The notes: generated by a model not told the origin, from the letters alone. DNA of 64,000 bases from an uncultured Clostridia bacterium (GCA_934130935.1 CAKOYQ010000007.1:12988-76987), one strand, 5' to 3'. Positions 38,398-47,846 are shown, counted from the stretch's first letter. Program-made: numbers and translations.

Positions 38398-39012
38398 TTA
38401 GTCAACTGATTTTAAGGCTTCTATCATATCAACTTTTATTAATTTTTTATTTATATAGAATTTTAATGCAAATGTAACTATATTTACAACAATAACTGGT
38501 ATTATATAAGCTCCTATCCATAAACTTGGATCAAACATAACTTGGTCTGGTGGTACTATTGTTAAAATATAATTATGAAGCCATATTCCAAATAAACAAC
38601 CAACAGCTATACCAATTTGTGATAATAAAATTGTTTCTCTATAAATATACATTGTTACTTCATTATCTCTAAATCCTAATACTTTAATTGTAGATAATTC
38701 TCGAATTCTTTCTTCAACATTTATATTTGTTAAATTAAATAATATAACAATAGTAAGCATTGCTGATAATATTATTAAAATAATCATAATTTTATTTAAA
38801 GAATTAACACTAGTGTTTATTTGATTATATAATGTAGTATTTTGTACTACACCTTTTACTGCTGATACATTTTCTGTGTTTTCAGTACTATTGTCTTTTA
38901 ATGTAAACATATATGCATTTGTTTTATAGTCTATGTTATATATTTTTTCATATGCATCCATAATTGCAGCTAATCTTTCAGATATAACTATTCCGTCATC
39001 ATTTGGTTTAAA
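38398..39012 (-). pseudogene. FtsX-like ABC permease, carboxy-terminal fragment
   Basis: About 200 residues remain. They include the periplasmic-domain end (PNDDGIVISERLA), three membrane helices (IMIILIILSAMLTIVILFNL, IGIAVGCLFGIWLH, IIPVIVVNIVTFAL) and the LSTIKVLGFRDNEV motif of MacB/FtsX permeases. The amino-terminal half is absent and the fragment begins right at the end of a larC fragment. No ribosome site precedes it. Confidence 0.8.
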
Positions 39013-39813
39013 TTATTATTTTTGTAAAGAATATAAATGAAGGGGCTTTTTTTACAGCCCCTTCTTCATCCTTTAATATAAACTCATTAATTTTATATAA
39101 TTCTTTTAGAGGTATTTTGTTATTTAAAGCAATTTCTTTTATACTTTCATATTCTGGATAAATATAAGTTTCGTTATCATTAATTACTTTAAATAATTTT
39201 TTGTAAATTAGTCATATCTTCTTTCTTACATACAACTGTCATTCTATATGCTGGTCTATTTTTCTTCATGTAAATCGGTGTAAAAAATACATCTAATGCT
39301 TTATTTTTGAATAACAACTCCTGTGTATATCCAAGTACCTCTCCTGTGCAGTCATCAATATTTGTTTCCATTACAACAATATCTTCATTTGGTCTTTCCA
39401 TTTCTCCATAATATACTTTCAGAATATTAGGAATCTTCAATTCCTTTGAACCTGCTCCCCATCCTATTTTCATTACATTCATTTCAGGTAATACTGTAAA
39501 TTCATCAGCTAATTCTGCTATTATTGCTGCACCTGTTGGAGTAACAAGTTCAGTGTCTATATCTATTTGTCTAAATCTTACATTAGAAGCTGAAAATATT
39601 TCACTTGTTGCTGTTCCTACAATATCTACTATTGAGTCTAATGCTCCTACTTCGTGAAAATGTACCTCTTCAAGTGGTTTATTATGAACTTTGCTTTCCG
39701 CATTTGCAACTCTCATAAATATTCTTTTTGATAAGTCTTTTACTTTTTCATCTAGTGACGAATTGTCTATTATTTTATTAATATCTTCTATATATGTTCC
39801 TGTTATTCCATTT
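39008..39813 (-). pseudogene. larC: larC fragment (nickel-pincer cofactor protein LarC)
   Basis: The central part of LarC is recognisable (VHFHEVGALDSIVDIVG, VTPTGAAII, VMETNIDDCTGEVLG). The amino-terminal third is missing and a frameshift or deletion near 39189 joins it out of frame to a LarC-like tail (YPEYESIKEIALNNKIPLKELY). LarC makes the nickel-pincer cofactor of lactate racemase; no larA, larB or larE is nearby. A GC-rich hairpin at 39038-39063 lies in the tail. Confidence 0.8.
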
Positions 39814-40190
39814 TTAATCTTTTTGGAAATCTCTATATGATAACCATTCTTCTTGATGTTTTGCTGCGTCTTTGTCCTTGTATAGTGTTAAAATATTCAT
39901 TGTCGTAAAAGAGCCTGATATACCTATTCTCATTGGACATACTTTTGCACAATAATTACATGTTGTACATGGGATTAACGGTATACTTTTTAATACCTCT
40001 TGTGCTTCTTTTATTGTTACCTCTTCATCTTCTGATAATTTTGTAAAGTCTTTCATATATGATAAATTATCTTCCATTTGTTCAATATTACTCATTCCTG
40101 ATAATACTGTAATTACTCCATCCAAGTTTGCCGCAAATTTTATTGCCCATGATGCAATAGATATAGGTGTAGAGTGGAATGAAAATTTTA
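39814..40190 (-). pseudogene. Aldo/keto reductase Fe-S subfamily fragment
   Basis: The remnant carries the late barrel motif ANLDGVITVLSGMSNIEQMEDN and a ferredoxin-like cluster PCTTCNYCAKVCPM (C-x2-C-x2-C-x3-CP). The NADPH-binding barrel before it and the second cluster after it are missing. It is fused at its 3' end to a larC fragment. Confidence 0.8.
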
Positions 40191-40217
40191 TTTTTAAAAA
40201 AGAGAACTAGAAAGTAT

Positions 40218-41612
40218 TTATATTTCAATCTCTCTCTCAGCTAATTTGTTTACAAAGTATCTATCATGCGAAACAAATAATATAGTTCCTTTATATTTTT
40301 TCAAAGTCTCTTCCAATATTTCTCTTGTAGAAATATCCAAATGATTTGTAGGTTCATCTAATATTAGAAAATTAGATTTTTGAAGCACTAATTTTGCTAG
40401 TATTAGCCTTACTCTTTCTCCTCCAGATAACTCACATAAATGTTTGAACACATTATTTCCAAAAAACATATATCTAGCCAAAAATGTTCTTGCTTTTGTT
40501 TCATTATCAGTATAGTCTGATAAAAAATATTCTAATACAGTATTGTTTTCGTTTATAAACTTTATTTCTTGAGGTATATACCCAATTTTTACGGAAGGTC
40601 CTAATTTTACTTCCCCAGTAAAATCTTTTTCTTTACCCATAATAATTTTTACTAATGTGGATTTTCCTGAACCATTTTTTCCTTTTAAATTAATTTTTTC
40701 TCCATAATGAACATCTAAGTTTAAATTGTTAAATATAACTTTTTCATCATATTCTTTTGTTAAATTCCTTATAGTTAATACTTCTTTACCCGAACGTTCT
40801 GAAGCATTTAATTCTATTGGTATTTTGTAAGCTTCAAATTCTAATAAAGTTCTTCTTTCATCTTCTTTTAGAAAATATGAATAATTTCCAAAATATATTT
40901 TTGTTTTCCCATTCTCTAATAATATTGTCTTTGTAGATACTTTATCTAAAAAATATCTGTCATGTGAAATTAAAAGTATTGTTCCTCTATAATTAACTAA
41001 AAAATTCTCAAGCCATTCTAATGTTTCAGTATCCAAGTGATTTGTTGGCTCGTCTAAAAGTAGTATATTTGGATTCTTTAGTAGAATTGTACCTAAATTT
41101 ACTATTGTTTTTTCTCCTCCGCTTAAAGAATTATATTTTTTATTTAAAAATTCTCTATCAAATTTAAATCCAGAGCATATCTTTTTAAATTTACTCTCTA
41201 ATTCATATCCTCCTAATGCAATATATTTTTCTTGTAAGTTTCCATATTTTTTTAATGTTATATCCAGATTATCTGGGTTGTTTGCCATAACATTTTCTAA
41301 TTCTTTAAGTTTTGTCTCAATTTCTGTGTATTTTTCAAAACTACGTTTTAGATACTGCTCAACTATTAAATTTTCTTGTTCTTTATTGTAAAATTGCTTC
41401 AAATATCCAATAGTAGAATTATTCCTTATATTAATAGTCCCTTCATCTTGTTTTTCTTCTCTATTTATAATTTTTAAAATGGTTGATTTACCAGTTCCAT
41501 TTTCTCCTATTAAAGATATTCTCTCTCCTGTTTTAACTTCAAAGTTTACACCATCTAAAACATTTTTTAAACCATAATTTTTCTTTATATTGTTTAATTC
41601 TAGTTCTATCAT
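40218..41612 (-). CDS. ABC-F family ATPase with a very short interdomain linker
   Basis: This 464-residue cytoplasmic protein has two ATP-binding domains: Walker A GENGTGKST and GKNGSGKST, signatures LSGGEKT and LSGGERVRL, and Walker B with DEPTNHLD twice. ABC-F proteins bind the ribosome and use the linker between domains to reach the P-site tRNA. Here only about 36 residues separate the domains where some 80 are usual, so the helical hairpin seems cut down. A leader ORF with alternative stems precedes it, as in drug-inducible resistance ABC-F genes. It may confer ribosome-antibiotic protection or be an eroded copy. Confidence 0.85.
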   Translation of the reverse strand: MIELELNNIKKNYGLKNVLDGVNFEVKTGERISLIGENGTGKSTILKIINREEKQDEGTINIRNNSTIGYLKQFYNKEQENLIVEQYLKRSFEKYTEIETKLKELENVMANNPDNLDITLKKYGNLQEKYIALGGYELESKFKKICSGFKFDREFLNKKYNSLSGGEKTIVNLGTILLKNPNILLLDEPTNHLDTETLEWLENFLVNYRGTILLISHDRYFLDKVSTKTILLENGKTKIYFGNYSYFLKEDERRTLLEFEAYKIPIELNASERSGKEVLTIRNLTKEYDEKVIFNNLNLDVHYGEKINLKGKNGSGKSTLVKIIMGKEKDFTGEVKLGPSVKIGYIPQEIKFINENNTVLEYFLSDYTDNETKARTFLARYMFFGNNVFKHLCELSGGERVRLILAKLVLQKSNFLILDEPTNHLDISTREILEETLKKYKGTILFVSHDRYFVNKLAEREIEI

Positions 41613-41648
41613 TTTTATATCTCCTTATATTAAATTACTTCTAAGTAT

Positions 41649-41710
41649 AACGAGATATATGCTATTTTATTTACTATTACAACTTTATAGCAATCATCTC
41701 GTTGTAATAG
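41649..41710 (-). promoter_or_regulatory. Alternative stem-loops (candidate attenuator) upstream of the ABC-F gene
   Basis: On the minus strand CTATTACAAC (41710-41701) can pair with GTTGTAATAG (41683-41674). Alternatively AACGAGAT (41703-41696) can pair with ATCTCGTT (41656-41649). The two pairings share bases and cannot coexist. The first arm overlaps the last codons of the leader ORF, so ribosome stalling there would choose between them. Confidence 0.65.
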
Positions 41711-41768
41711 TTTTGCAGCCGAAACCTCTATGTTTTATTTCGGAATATAGTTTTTCTTCTCTACTCAC
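41694..41768 (-). CDS. 24-residue leader peptide of the ABC-F gene
   Basis: A GTG start follows AAAGGAGG at good distance. The 24 codons (MSREEKLYSEIKHRGFGCKT then ITTR) end 82 bases before the ABC-F start, and their last codons lie inside the alternative stems. Position, ribosome site and structure together suggest a stalling leader peptide; the peptide sequence itself matches no leader I remember. Confidence 0.55.
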   Translation of the reverse strand: MSREEKLYSEIKHRGFGCKTITTR

Positions 41769-41832
41769 GTTTTTTCCTCCTTTTAATTCAGCATTAATGA
41801 TTTATACCCTAAATCTCTTATTTTCTTTTCTT

Positions 41833-41861
41833 ATTTTACTATATTTTATTAAATATATCAA
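41833..41861 (-). promoter_or_regulatory. Promoter of the leader-ABC-F unit
   Basis: TTGATA (41861-41856), 17-base spacer and TAAAAT (41838-41833) on the minus strand, about 65 bases before the leader ORF. Confidence 0.55.
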
Positions 41862-41867
41862 TAAAAT

Positions 41868-42380
41868 TTATTTTTTCTTTAAAACAATAGCAATAAAATT
41901 TAAATATTTACATGCTGCTGCTTCAATAGCTTTTTTGTCTCCTTTAGAATATTCATTATCACATTGTATCCAATCATTCCAACATTCTTCATTACTTTCC
42001 ATTTCATAAATTGAAATTATTTCACTGTTCTTTGATTTTGAAATAATGTTTTTCCAATATTCTATATCGTGAATATAATCTAACTGTTCTGGTGTCCAAG
42101 ATAGTAGTAATTCTTTGTGAATATTATCATGGCAATCTTTTTTCATTCCTGGTATTGCTATATAGATTACTCCATAAGTCTGCTGCATATACTTTAAATC
42201 CATATTCCTTTGCTAGAAAAACAGATGTAATGCCTTGCCCACTTCCTAAATCCATAATGATTGAACCTTTTTTATTTTATTATCTTTCATAAGTTCTTCT
42301 TCTAATTCCAATGGGTTAGGTCCCATAATTTTCTGATTGATTAAATCAGTATCATATTTCAATGTTTTTTCATATTTCAT
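41868..42380 (-). pseudogene. SAM-dependent methyltransferase, frameshifted and internally deleted
   Basis: The start (MKYEKTLKYDTDLINQKIMG) has a good GGAGG site. A frameshift precedes the SAM-binding MDLGSGQGITSVFLAKEYG, which is in another frame. After that comes a large deletion, and the carboxy part (YIAIPGMKKDCHDN, LLSWTPEQLDYIHDIEYW) is in a third frame. About half the usual 250 residues are missing. Confidence 0.85.
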
Positions 42381-42401
42381 TTTTTATTTCCTCCTGTTAA
42401 A

Positions 42402-44513
42402 TTATTCTTCCTCTTTAATAATATTTTTACTTCCAATGTAAGTTGCTAAGAAATAACATCCATAAATTACTCCTATAACAATTACAGTTGCTATAACTGA
42501 TGGTAATAATTGTTCTTTAGATGCAAGTGAATCAAATATAGACATAGCAAATTGTATTCCAAATATTGAATGAATTATTGCTAGTAAAAGTGGTAATACA
42601 AAAAATATTCCAATTTGTCTAATCAAAGCCTGATTTATCATCTTTTCATCACAACCTATTTTTCTTAAAATAATATATCTTTGTTTATTATCTGAACTTT
42701 CTGTTAGCTGTTTTAGTGCTAGAATAGCACAACTTGCTATAAGAAATATAATTCCTAAATAGATAGCAATAAATACTATTATAGTTGATAACCCAACACT
42801 TGCTTCAACTATACTTATTTTTGATTCGCCATCTAATGTACTATTTTTATTATTTAGTTTTTGCACTAAACTAGAGTCTTCTCTTGAAAAAATTTTTTCA
42901 ATCTCTTTTTTTTCATCATCAGTTTTAGCATTATAATTAGCAGCTAAAAACCATAATTGTTGGTCTTTTTCGCCTAAATTGCAACTATCTGGAACTAATA
43001 TAATTCCTACATTTGTATGGCTTGTTGATATCTGTACAAATCCATCTTTACATTCATTATATTTTGGTTTATAATTTTTTTCTTTTAAGTTAATTACTGT
43101 GTTTTCTTTTAATCCTAAATTTCTGATATTTGCTATATTTTCATAATTGCAAATTATAATATATTCATCATCTTCTAAAGAATATTGTTCATTTCCATAT
43201 AATTTTGCAATCTTGTTATAATCAGATATTTTCATTATTTGCTCTGGTGTTTCTAATTTCATCATCGGGAATTGTTTTTTTACTTGAGGTAAAGATTCTC
43301 CTAATGTTGTTTCCCATGTTAATCCATCTAGCATATAAATTGGTGCTTCTATAACATCTTTTAAATTATCCATATCAAAACCATTTTGAGTAAGAGTATA
43401 TGAAATACATTTTTTAGAATCTTCTTGTAATTCTTTTGTATACATTTCATTCCCATTACTATCTACAGTTTGTTCTGGCAAATTGGCTGTTTTGTATAAA
43501 TTTAAATCTACTGGTGTCATTTTTTCTATATCTGCTTGCATAGAATTTTTTAATGCGATCGATGAAGATAAAGCTGTAATTGTCATAAATAACATTAAAC
43601 ATATTACACTTATACTAATTACTGTTGTATTAATTTTATTGTGTAATTGTCTTAACACAAACATGTTTGTTCCTTTTAAATATATGCTTTTTTTAGCTTG
43701 AACTAATCTTAATAATAAACTTGAAAAAGACCAAAATACTAAAACTGTTCCAATTATTCCAATTAATACTGAAATTCCAACAGCTCTTGTTGTTTCATCA
43801 GCATTTGTCATTTTAAAAATCCCTTTTGTTACCATCCAATAAGCATATCCTAAACCAACTGCTGCAAGTATAAAAACTATAATACATACTATTGGATTTT
43901 TCATCTTTATTTTTTCATTCTTTTTAACTGCTGTTAATAAATTTATTAATTTATATTTTGATATTGTAAATGCATTGAAAAATAATACTGCTAAATACAT
44001 TACCGCAAAATATATGCATGTTTTAATACAAGCATTTTTAGAAAATACAAATTCAAATTTGCTCATATCTGCTTGGAATAATTTTGCAACTAATATAGAC
44101 ATAAATTGTGATGCAAAAATTCCCAATATAAGACCTATTGCAAGAGAAATAATTCCTACAAATACTGTTTCTATTAATAAAATTTTAGAAATTTGTCTTT
44201 TTCCCATTCCTAAAGTCATATATATTCCAAACTCTTTTTTTCTTCTATTTATTAAAAAGTTATTAGCATATACAATCAAAAGCCCCAATACTACAGCAAT
44301 AAACACTGATACCATGCTAAGCATATTAATCATAAGTTTTATCATTTGCTTAGTAGAACTTGATACTTGTAGCATTGCTTCTTGACTGTCAAGAGAGTTA
44401 AACATATAAAATACTGCTACTCCTAAAACTAAAGTAATGAAATATATTGCATAATCTTTAAAGCTTTTTTTCATATTTTTTATTGATAATTTAAATAACA
44501 TCTCCAAGTTCAC
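42402..44513 (-). CDS. BceB-type ABC permease (peptide antibiotic sensing/resistance)
   Basis: This 703-residue FtsX-superfamily membrane protein has the BceB plan: helix 1 near the start, three helices at about 55-180, a further set, a large extracellular domain (about residues 310-560) and three closing helices. LINRRKKEFGIYMTLGMGKRQISKILLIE is the typical FtsX-like signature. BceAB transporters remove bacitracin-like or lantibiotic peptides and signal to a BceS kinase. It overlaps the ATPase gene by 23 bases. No kinase is adjacent; a BceRS-type pair lies at 57376-59073. Confidence 0.88.
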   Translation of the reverse strand: MNLEMLFKLSIKNMKKSFKDYAIYFITLVLGVAVFYMFNSLDSQEAMLQVSSSTKQMIKLMINMLSMVSVFIAVVLGLLIVYANNFLINRRKKEFGIYMTLGMGKRQISKILLIETVFVGIISLAIGLILGIFASQFMSILVAKLFQADMSKFEFVFSKNACIKTCIYFAVMYLAVLFFNAFTISKYKLINLLTAVKKNEKIKMKNPIVCIIVFILAAVGLGYAYWMVTKGIFKMTNADETTRAVGISVLIGIIGTVLVFWSFSSLLLRLVQAKKSIYLKGTNMFVLRQLHNKINTTVISISVICLMLFMTITALSSSIALKNSMQADIEKMTPVDLNLYKTANLPEQTVDSNGNEMYTKELQEDSKKCISYTLTQNGFDMDNLKDVIEAPIYMLDGLTWETTLGESLPQVKKQFPMMKLETPEQIMKISDYNKIAKLYGNEQYSLEDDEYIIICNYENIANIRNLGLKENTVINLKEKNYKPKYNECKDGFVQISTSHTNVGIILVPDSCNLGEKDQQLWFLAANYNAKTDDEKKEIEKIFSREDSSLVQKLNNKNSTLDGESKISIVEASVGLSTIIVFIAIYLGIIFLIASCAILALKQLTESSDNKQRYIILRKIGCDEKMINQALIRQIGIFFVLPLLLAIIHSIFGIQFAMSIFDSLASKEQLLPSVIATVIVIGVIYGCYFLATYIGSKNIIKEEE

Positions 44514-45268
44514 CTCCTAATAAGGTTTGGATTTCTATTATTTTTTCAAAGAATTGCTTTCTTGTATCATTTCCTTTTATTAATTCGTTAAAAATTTTTC
44601 CGTCTTTTATAAATAATATTCTGCTTGCATAACTTGCTGTAAAAGAATCATGTGTGACCATAACAATAGTTGAATTTAGTTTCTTGTTTAACAATTCAAA
44701 GCTTTCTAACAAGTGCCTTGCTGATTTTGAATCTAATGCTCCAGTCGGTTCATCTGCCAATACTATTTGTGGGTTCGTAATAATTGCCCTTGCAGATGCT
44801 ACTCTCTGTTTTTGTCCTCCAGATATTTGATAAGGATATTTACCTAATATTTCTGATATTTCAAGTTTTTTTGCAACTTCTTTTACTCTTTTGTCTATTT
44901 CATGTGCATCTGTTTTTGCAATAGTTAAAGCTAATGCAATATTTTCATAAGCTGTTAATGTATCTAGCAGATTAAAATCTTGGAATATAAAACCTAATTG
45001 CTCTCTTCTGAATTTATTTAGTTGATTTCCTTTTAATTTAGTAATGTCTATCCCATTAATTATTATTTTTCCTGCTGTAACTCTGTCTATTGTAGAAATA
45101 CAGTTCAAAAGTGTTGTTTTTCCGTGAGCCACTTGCCCCCATTATCCCAACAAACTCTCCTTTTTTTACTTCAAAGCTAATATTGTCAATAGCTTTTGTT
45201 AGATTGGATTTGCTACCATAATATTTTTCAATATTTCTAGCTTCTAATACATTTTCCATTTCTATCAT
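44491..45268 (-). pseudogene. BceA-type ABC ATPase with a one-base frameshift in Walker A
   Basis: Frame 1 encodes MIEMENVLEARNIEKYYGS to GEFVGIMGASGS; frame 2 continues with GKTTLLNCISTIDR and an otherwise intact ATPase (signature YQISGGQKQRVASARAI, Walker B VLADEPTGALD, switch VTHDS). The junction reads TCACGGAAAAACAACA; removing the extra C restores the GASGSGKTTLLN Walker A. All else looks conserved, so this is either a recent mutation or a sequencing error. The start at 45268 has AAAGGAAAG upstream. Confidence 0.85.
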
Positions 45269-45345
45269 CTTTCCTTTCTTTGTTTTGTTATATTTATTGT
45301 AATCTCTTTTTTTATTTTTTACCATCGATTTACATTACAATAACC

Positions 45346-45359
45346 TTACATTTTTGTAA
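45346..45359 (-). promoter_or_regulatory. BceR-type operator upstream of bceAB-like genes
   Basis: TTACA-TTTT-TGTAA is a perfect inverted repeat that fits the TNACA-N4-TGTAA consensus I remember for BceR-like response regulators. It lies 78 bases upstream of the ATPase start, as expected for an activated promoter. Confidence 0.6.
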
Positions 45360-45428
45360 GCTAGAAAATTTACTTTTAATGATTTTTGATTAGGCTATAT
45401 AAAATCCTTAATAATGCTATTATTTTTT

Positions 45429-46304
45429 CTATTTCCAAGTTCTTTTTATATTTTCTTCTTCTTTATCTTTTATTGATTTAAATAAATCAATTCCCAATTT
45501 ATTGCATATACTACTTAAAACAATAAAAACGTCAGCTATTTCACTTTCTATTGTGTCATAGTGATTGATTTTATCATTATCTATTCTCATATTAGTAGCA
45601 TTTTTTCTTATAGATTTTGCTAATTCGCCAACCTCTTCTAAAAGTAATAACATTGTCTTTTCAATTTTTTGATCTGCAAACCCTCTAATTTCAATCACTT
45701 TTTTTATGTATTTTTGTACTTCTTGTACAGTATTATTTTCATTTAATTCATTCCAAAGCTTTAATTGTCCATCATCTTTCTTTCCCAGATACCTTTCTAA
45801 AATTAGTCTATCTCTTAAAACAACAAACTTTGTACTATATATGGAAGAATATTTTGATGCAGTTAGTTTACCAAAACATTCAGTTATAAGTTCTAATGCC
45901 TTTTCTGGAGTTTCCCACAACATTTTTGCTCCTTCATCTTTTTCTTTCTCTGTTACATTTAATTGCTGAGTATCTTTTAAAACTTTTCCCACAAATACAT
46001 AAGAAATTTGTTTAAAATTATTTAATGTTTTATATTCTTCTGTTGTTCCTAAACATTCTATAATTTTTACTTCACAACCAGTTTCTTCTAGTACTTCTCT
46101 TTTAAATGCTTCCTCTGGTTTTTCATTACCTTCTAGTCCACCACCAGGTAATTTGTACTCATTTTTATTGCTTTTGTTAAATACTGCAATTTTTCCGTCT
46201 TCTCTTATAACGATTCCTCTGGCACCTAATCTCAATTTAGGATTTTCCATATTAATAGTTCTCTCTCCAATGTCTTCATCTGTTATTCTACATATCAATT
46301 CCAT
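45429..46304 (-). CDS. Nudix hydrolase fused to a MazG-like NTP pyrophosphohydrolase
   Basis: This 291-residue protein has a Nudix domain (residues 28-170) with GGGLEGNEKPEEAFKREVLEETG, matching the G-x5-E-x7-REU-x-EE-x-G box. A carboxy-terminal all-alpha domain (about 190-291) has MLLLLEEVGELAKSIRK and ESEIADVFIVLSSICNKLG, the metal-binding EExxE and ExxD motifs of MazG/dUTPase-like proteins. Both domains remove damaged or non-canonical nucleotides. It follows an HD-domain gene by 35 bases. Confidence 0.85.
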   Translation of the reverse strand: MELICRITDEDIGERTINMENPKLRLGARGIVIREDGKIAVFNKSNKNEYKLPGGGLEGNEKPEEAFKREVLEETGCEVKIIECLGTTEEYKTLNNFKQISYVFVGKVLKDTQQLNVTEKEKDEGAKMLWETPEKALELITECFGKLTASKYSSIYSTKFVVLRDRLILERYLGKKDDGQLKLWNELNENNTVQEVQKYIKKVIEIRGFADQKIEKTMLLLLEEVGELAKSIRKNATNMRIDNDKINHYDTIESEIADVFIVLSSICNKLGIDLFKSIKDKEEENIKRTWK

Positions 46305-46339
46305 ACCTTTTTCCTTTCTTAAAAGATGTTTATTAATTT

Positions 46340-46993
46340 TTATATTTTCCCAACTACTCTTTTTACTCTTTTAATAAATTCCTCTTTATGTGATAAAGCT
46401 TGTCTTAATTCTTTTATAGCCTTGTCAAACTCTTTGTCCTCTAAATATATTTTGGCATATCCGTTTTCTCCATATTTTTCTGTTAAATGCTGATAAATTC
46501 TTTCTATTTGTTCTTCTTCAGATAATCCTACATAATTTCTTTTTCCATAAGAATATGACCTTTTTATTGTATTGTCTATATCAATAATCGTCCTATCTGC
46601 TGTGCTTATTATTTTTCCATATATGGTTCTAGGTTCATGATCACTAGATGCTCTATGATCTTCTATAGCATCTTTTATTACATTTAATTGTTCTTTTGTA
46701 AACCATTTCTTTATATTTTCATCTTTCATGAATATCTCTGCTGATATAATCTCATGTGTTTTTCTATTAATATAATGTCCCAAATCATGATAAGAAGCTA
46801 TTGTATAAACCATATCCAGATTAACATCATATTTTTTTGCTAGTTCTAAACTTCTTTTTATTACTGTTTTTATATGTTCAATTCCATGTCCCTCTTCATT
46901 TCTATTATATAGTGGAAATATTTCATTCTCTACATATTTTACTAACTCTATATCTATATTATTATCTTTCATAATTTCATATTCTGTTTTCAT
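46340..46993 (-). CDS. HD-domain phosphohydrolase
   Basis: This 217-residue protein has the metal-binding pattern of the HD superfamily: His in EGHGIEHIKTV, the HD pair in YHDLGHY, His in IEDHRAS and Asp in STADRTI. The likely substrate is a nucleotide or nucleotide second messenger. It has a GGAG site and sits between an alpha/beta hydrolase and the Nudix-MazG gene, with short gaps, so the three are probably one operon. Confidence 0.85.
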   Translation of the reverse strand: MKTEYEIMKDNNIDIELVKYVENEIFPLYNRNEEGHGIEHIKTVIKRSLELAKKYDVNLDMVYTIASYHDLGHYINRKTHEIISAEIFMKDENIKKWFTKEQLNVIKDAIEDHRASSDHEPRTIYGKIISTADRTIIDIDNTIKRSYSYGKRNYVGLSEEEQIERIYQHLTEKYGENGYAKIYLEDKEFDKAIKELRQALSHKEEFIKRVKRVVGKI

Positions 46994-47011
46994 TGACTTA
47001 CTCCTTCATCT

Positions 47012-47719
47012 TTATATAATAACTTTACTTAGCCATTCTTTATAAAATTTTAATTGTTCTTCTGTATGGAAATAATGTTCTCCTCCATCTAGTATAGATA
47101 AATCACAATTAAAATTATTTGAAAAGTTTTTAATTATATCTTCGTTTTGCATATTATCTTTATTTCCATATAAGATATATGTCTTTTTATTCCAATTAGT
47201 TATTGGATTATTTTTTACATATTCATAGTAATCCCAATATAATGTTTGTCCACAATCTGTTTTAATTTCTTGTTTTTCTTTTAACTTTTCTTCTGTTGTG
47301 TTACTCCATAACATCATATTATCAATAATAACTTTCATATTTACAACTGGAGATAAAAATAAACATTGCTTAATATCTTCATCTTTATATGCTAATAAAC
47401 TAAAATATGCTCCCATACTACAAGCCCATAAATTTATCTCTTGATAGTTTTTCTTTGCATATTCAATTATTTGCTTTAAGTCTTTTACACAATTTTGAAC
47501 TTTGCATAAGTAATTAGTATCATCTTTTCTTGCTCCATGTTCTGGTAAATCAAAACTTAATAATTGATACCCTCTATTTATAACTTTTTCTGCTAATATT
47601 TTTATAACATCATCTTCTTTATTAGACATATTTCCATGTACTGCTATAAAAACCCTATTACTTTTTTTTCCCCATATTATTGAAGGAATATTACTTATAT
47701 TTATTCTATCTATTTTCAT
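47012..47719 (-). CDS. Alpha/beta hydrolase
   Basis: This hydrolase of about 235 residues has an early VFIAVHGNMSNKEDD oxyanion region, the nucleophile elbow LWACSMGAYFSLLAY (A-x-S-x-G instead of G-x-S-x-G), YILYGNKDNMQNED with the acid, and the catalytic His in GGEHYFHTEEQL. The ATG at 47719 is preferred because the first in-frame ATG is only two bases from AGGAGG. The substrate is unknown. Confidence 0.85.
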   Translation of the reverse strand: MKIDRINISNIPSIIWGKKSNRVFIAVHGNMSNKEDDVIKILAEKVINRGYQLLSFDLPEHGARKDDTNYLCKVQNCVKDLKQIIEYAKKNYQEINLWACSMGAYFSLLAYKDEDIKQCLFLSPVVNMKVIIDNMMLWSNTTEEKLKEKQEIKTDCGQTLYWDYYEYVKNNPITNWNKKTYILYGNKDNMQNEDIIKNFSNNFNCDLSILDGGEHYFHTEEQLKFYKEWLSKVII

Positions 47720-47764
47720 TAAAACCATGGCCTCCTTTGTAATTTGTACGTTCCTATGCTTGTT

Positions 47765-47793
47765 ATTCTATAATATTATTCTAATTTTGTCTA
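47765..47793 (-). promoter_or_regulatory. Promoter of the hydrolase-HD-Nudix operon
   Basis: TAGACA (47793-47788), 17-base spacer and TAGAAT (47770-47765) on the minus strand, about 45 bases upstream of the hydrolase start. Confidence 0.45.
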
Positions 47794-47846
47794 TACTATT
47801 TAACTTTCTCTGGAACATTATATATATTGCTATAATTAGGCCAAAA

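Noticed and set aside
39038..39063. Strong GC-rich hairpin (GAAGGGGCT/AGCCCCTTC) as a terminator
   Set aside because: The stem is strong, but on the minus strand no T-run follows the stem and it lies within the larC tail, so termination is not supported there.
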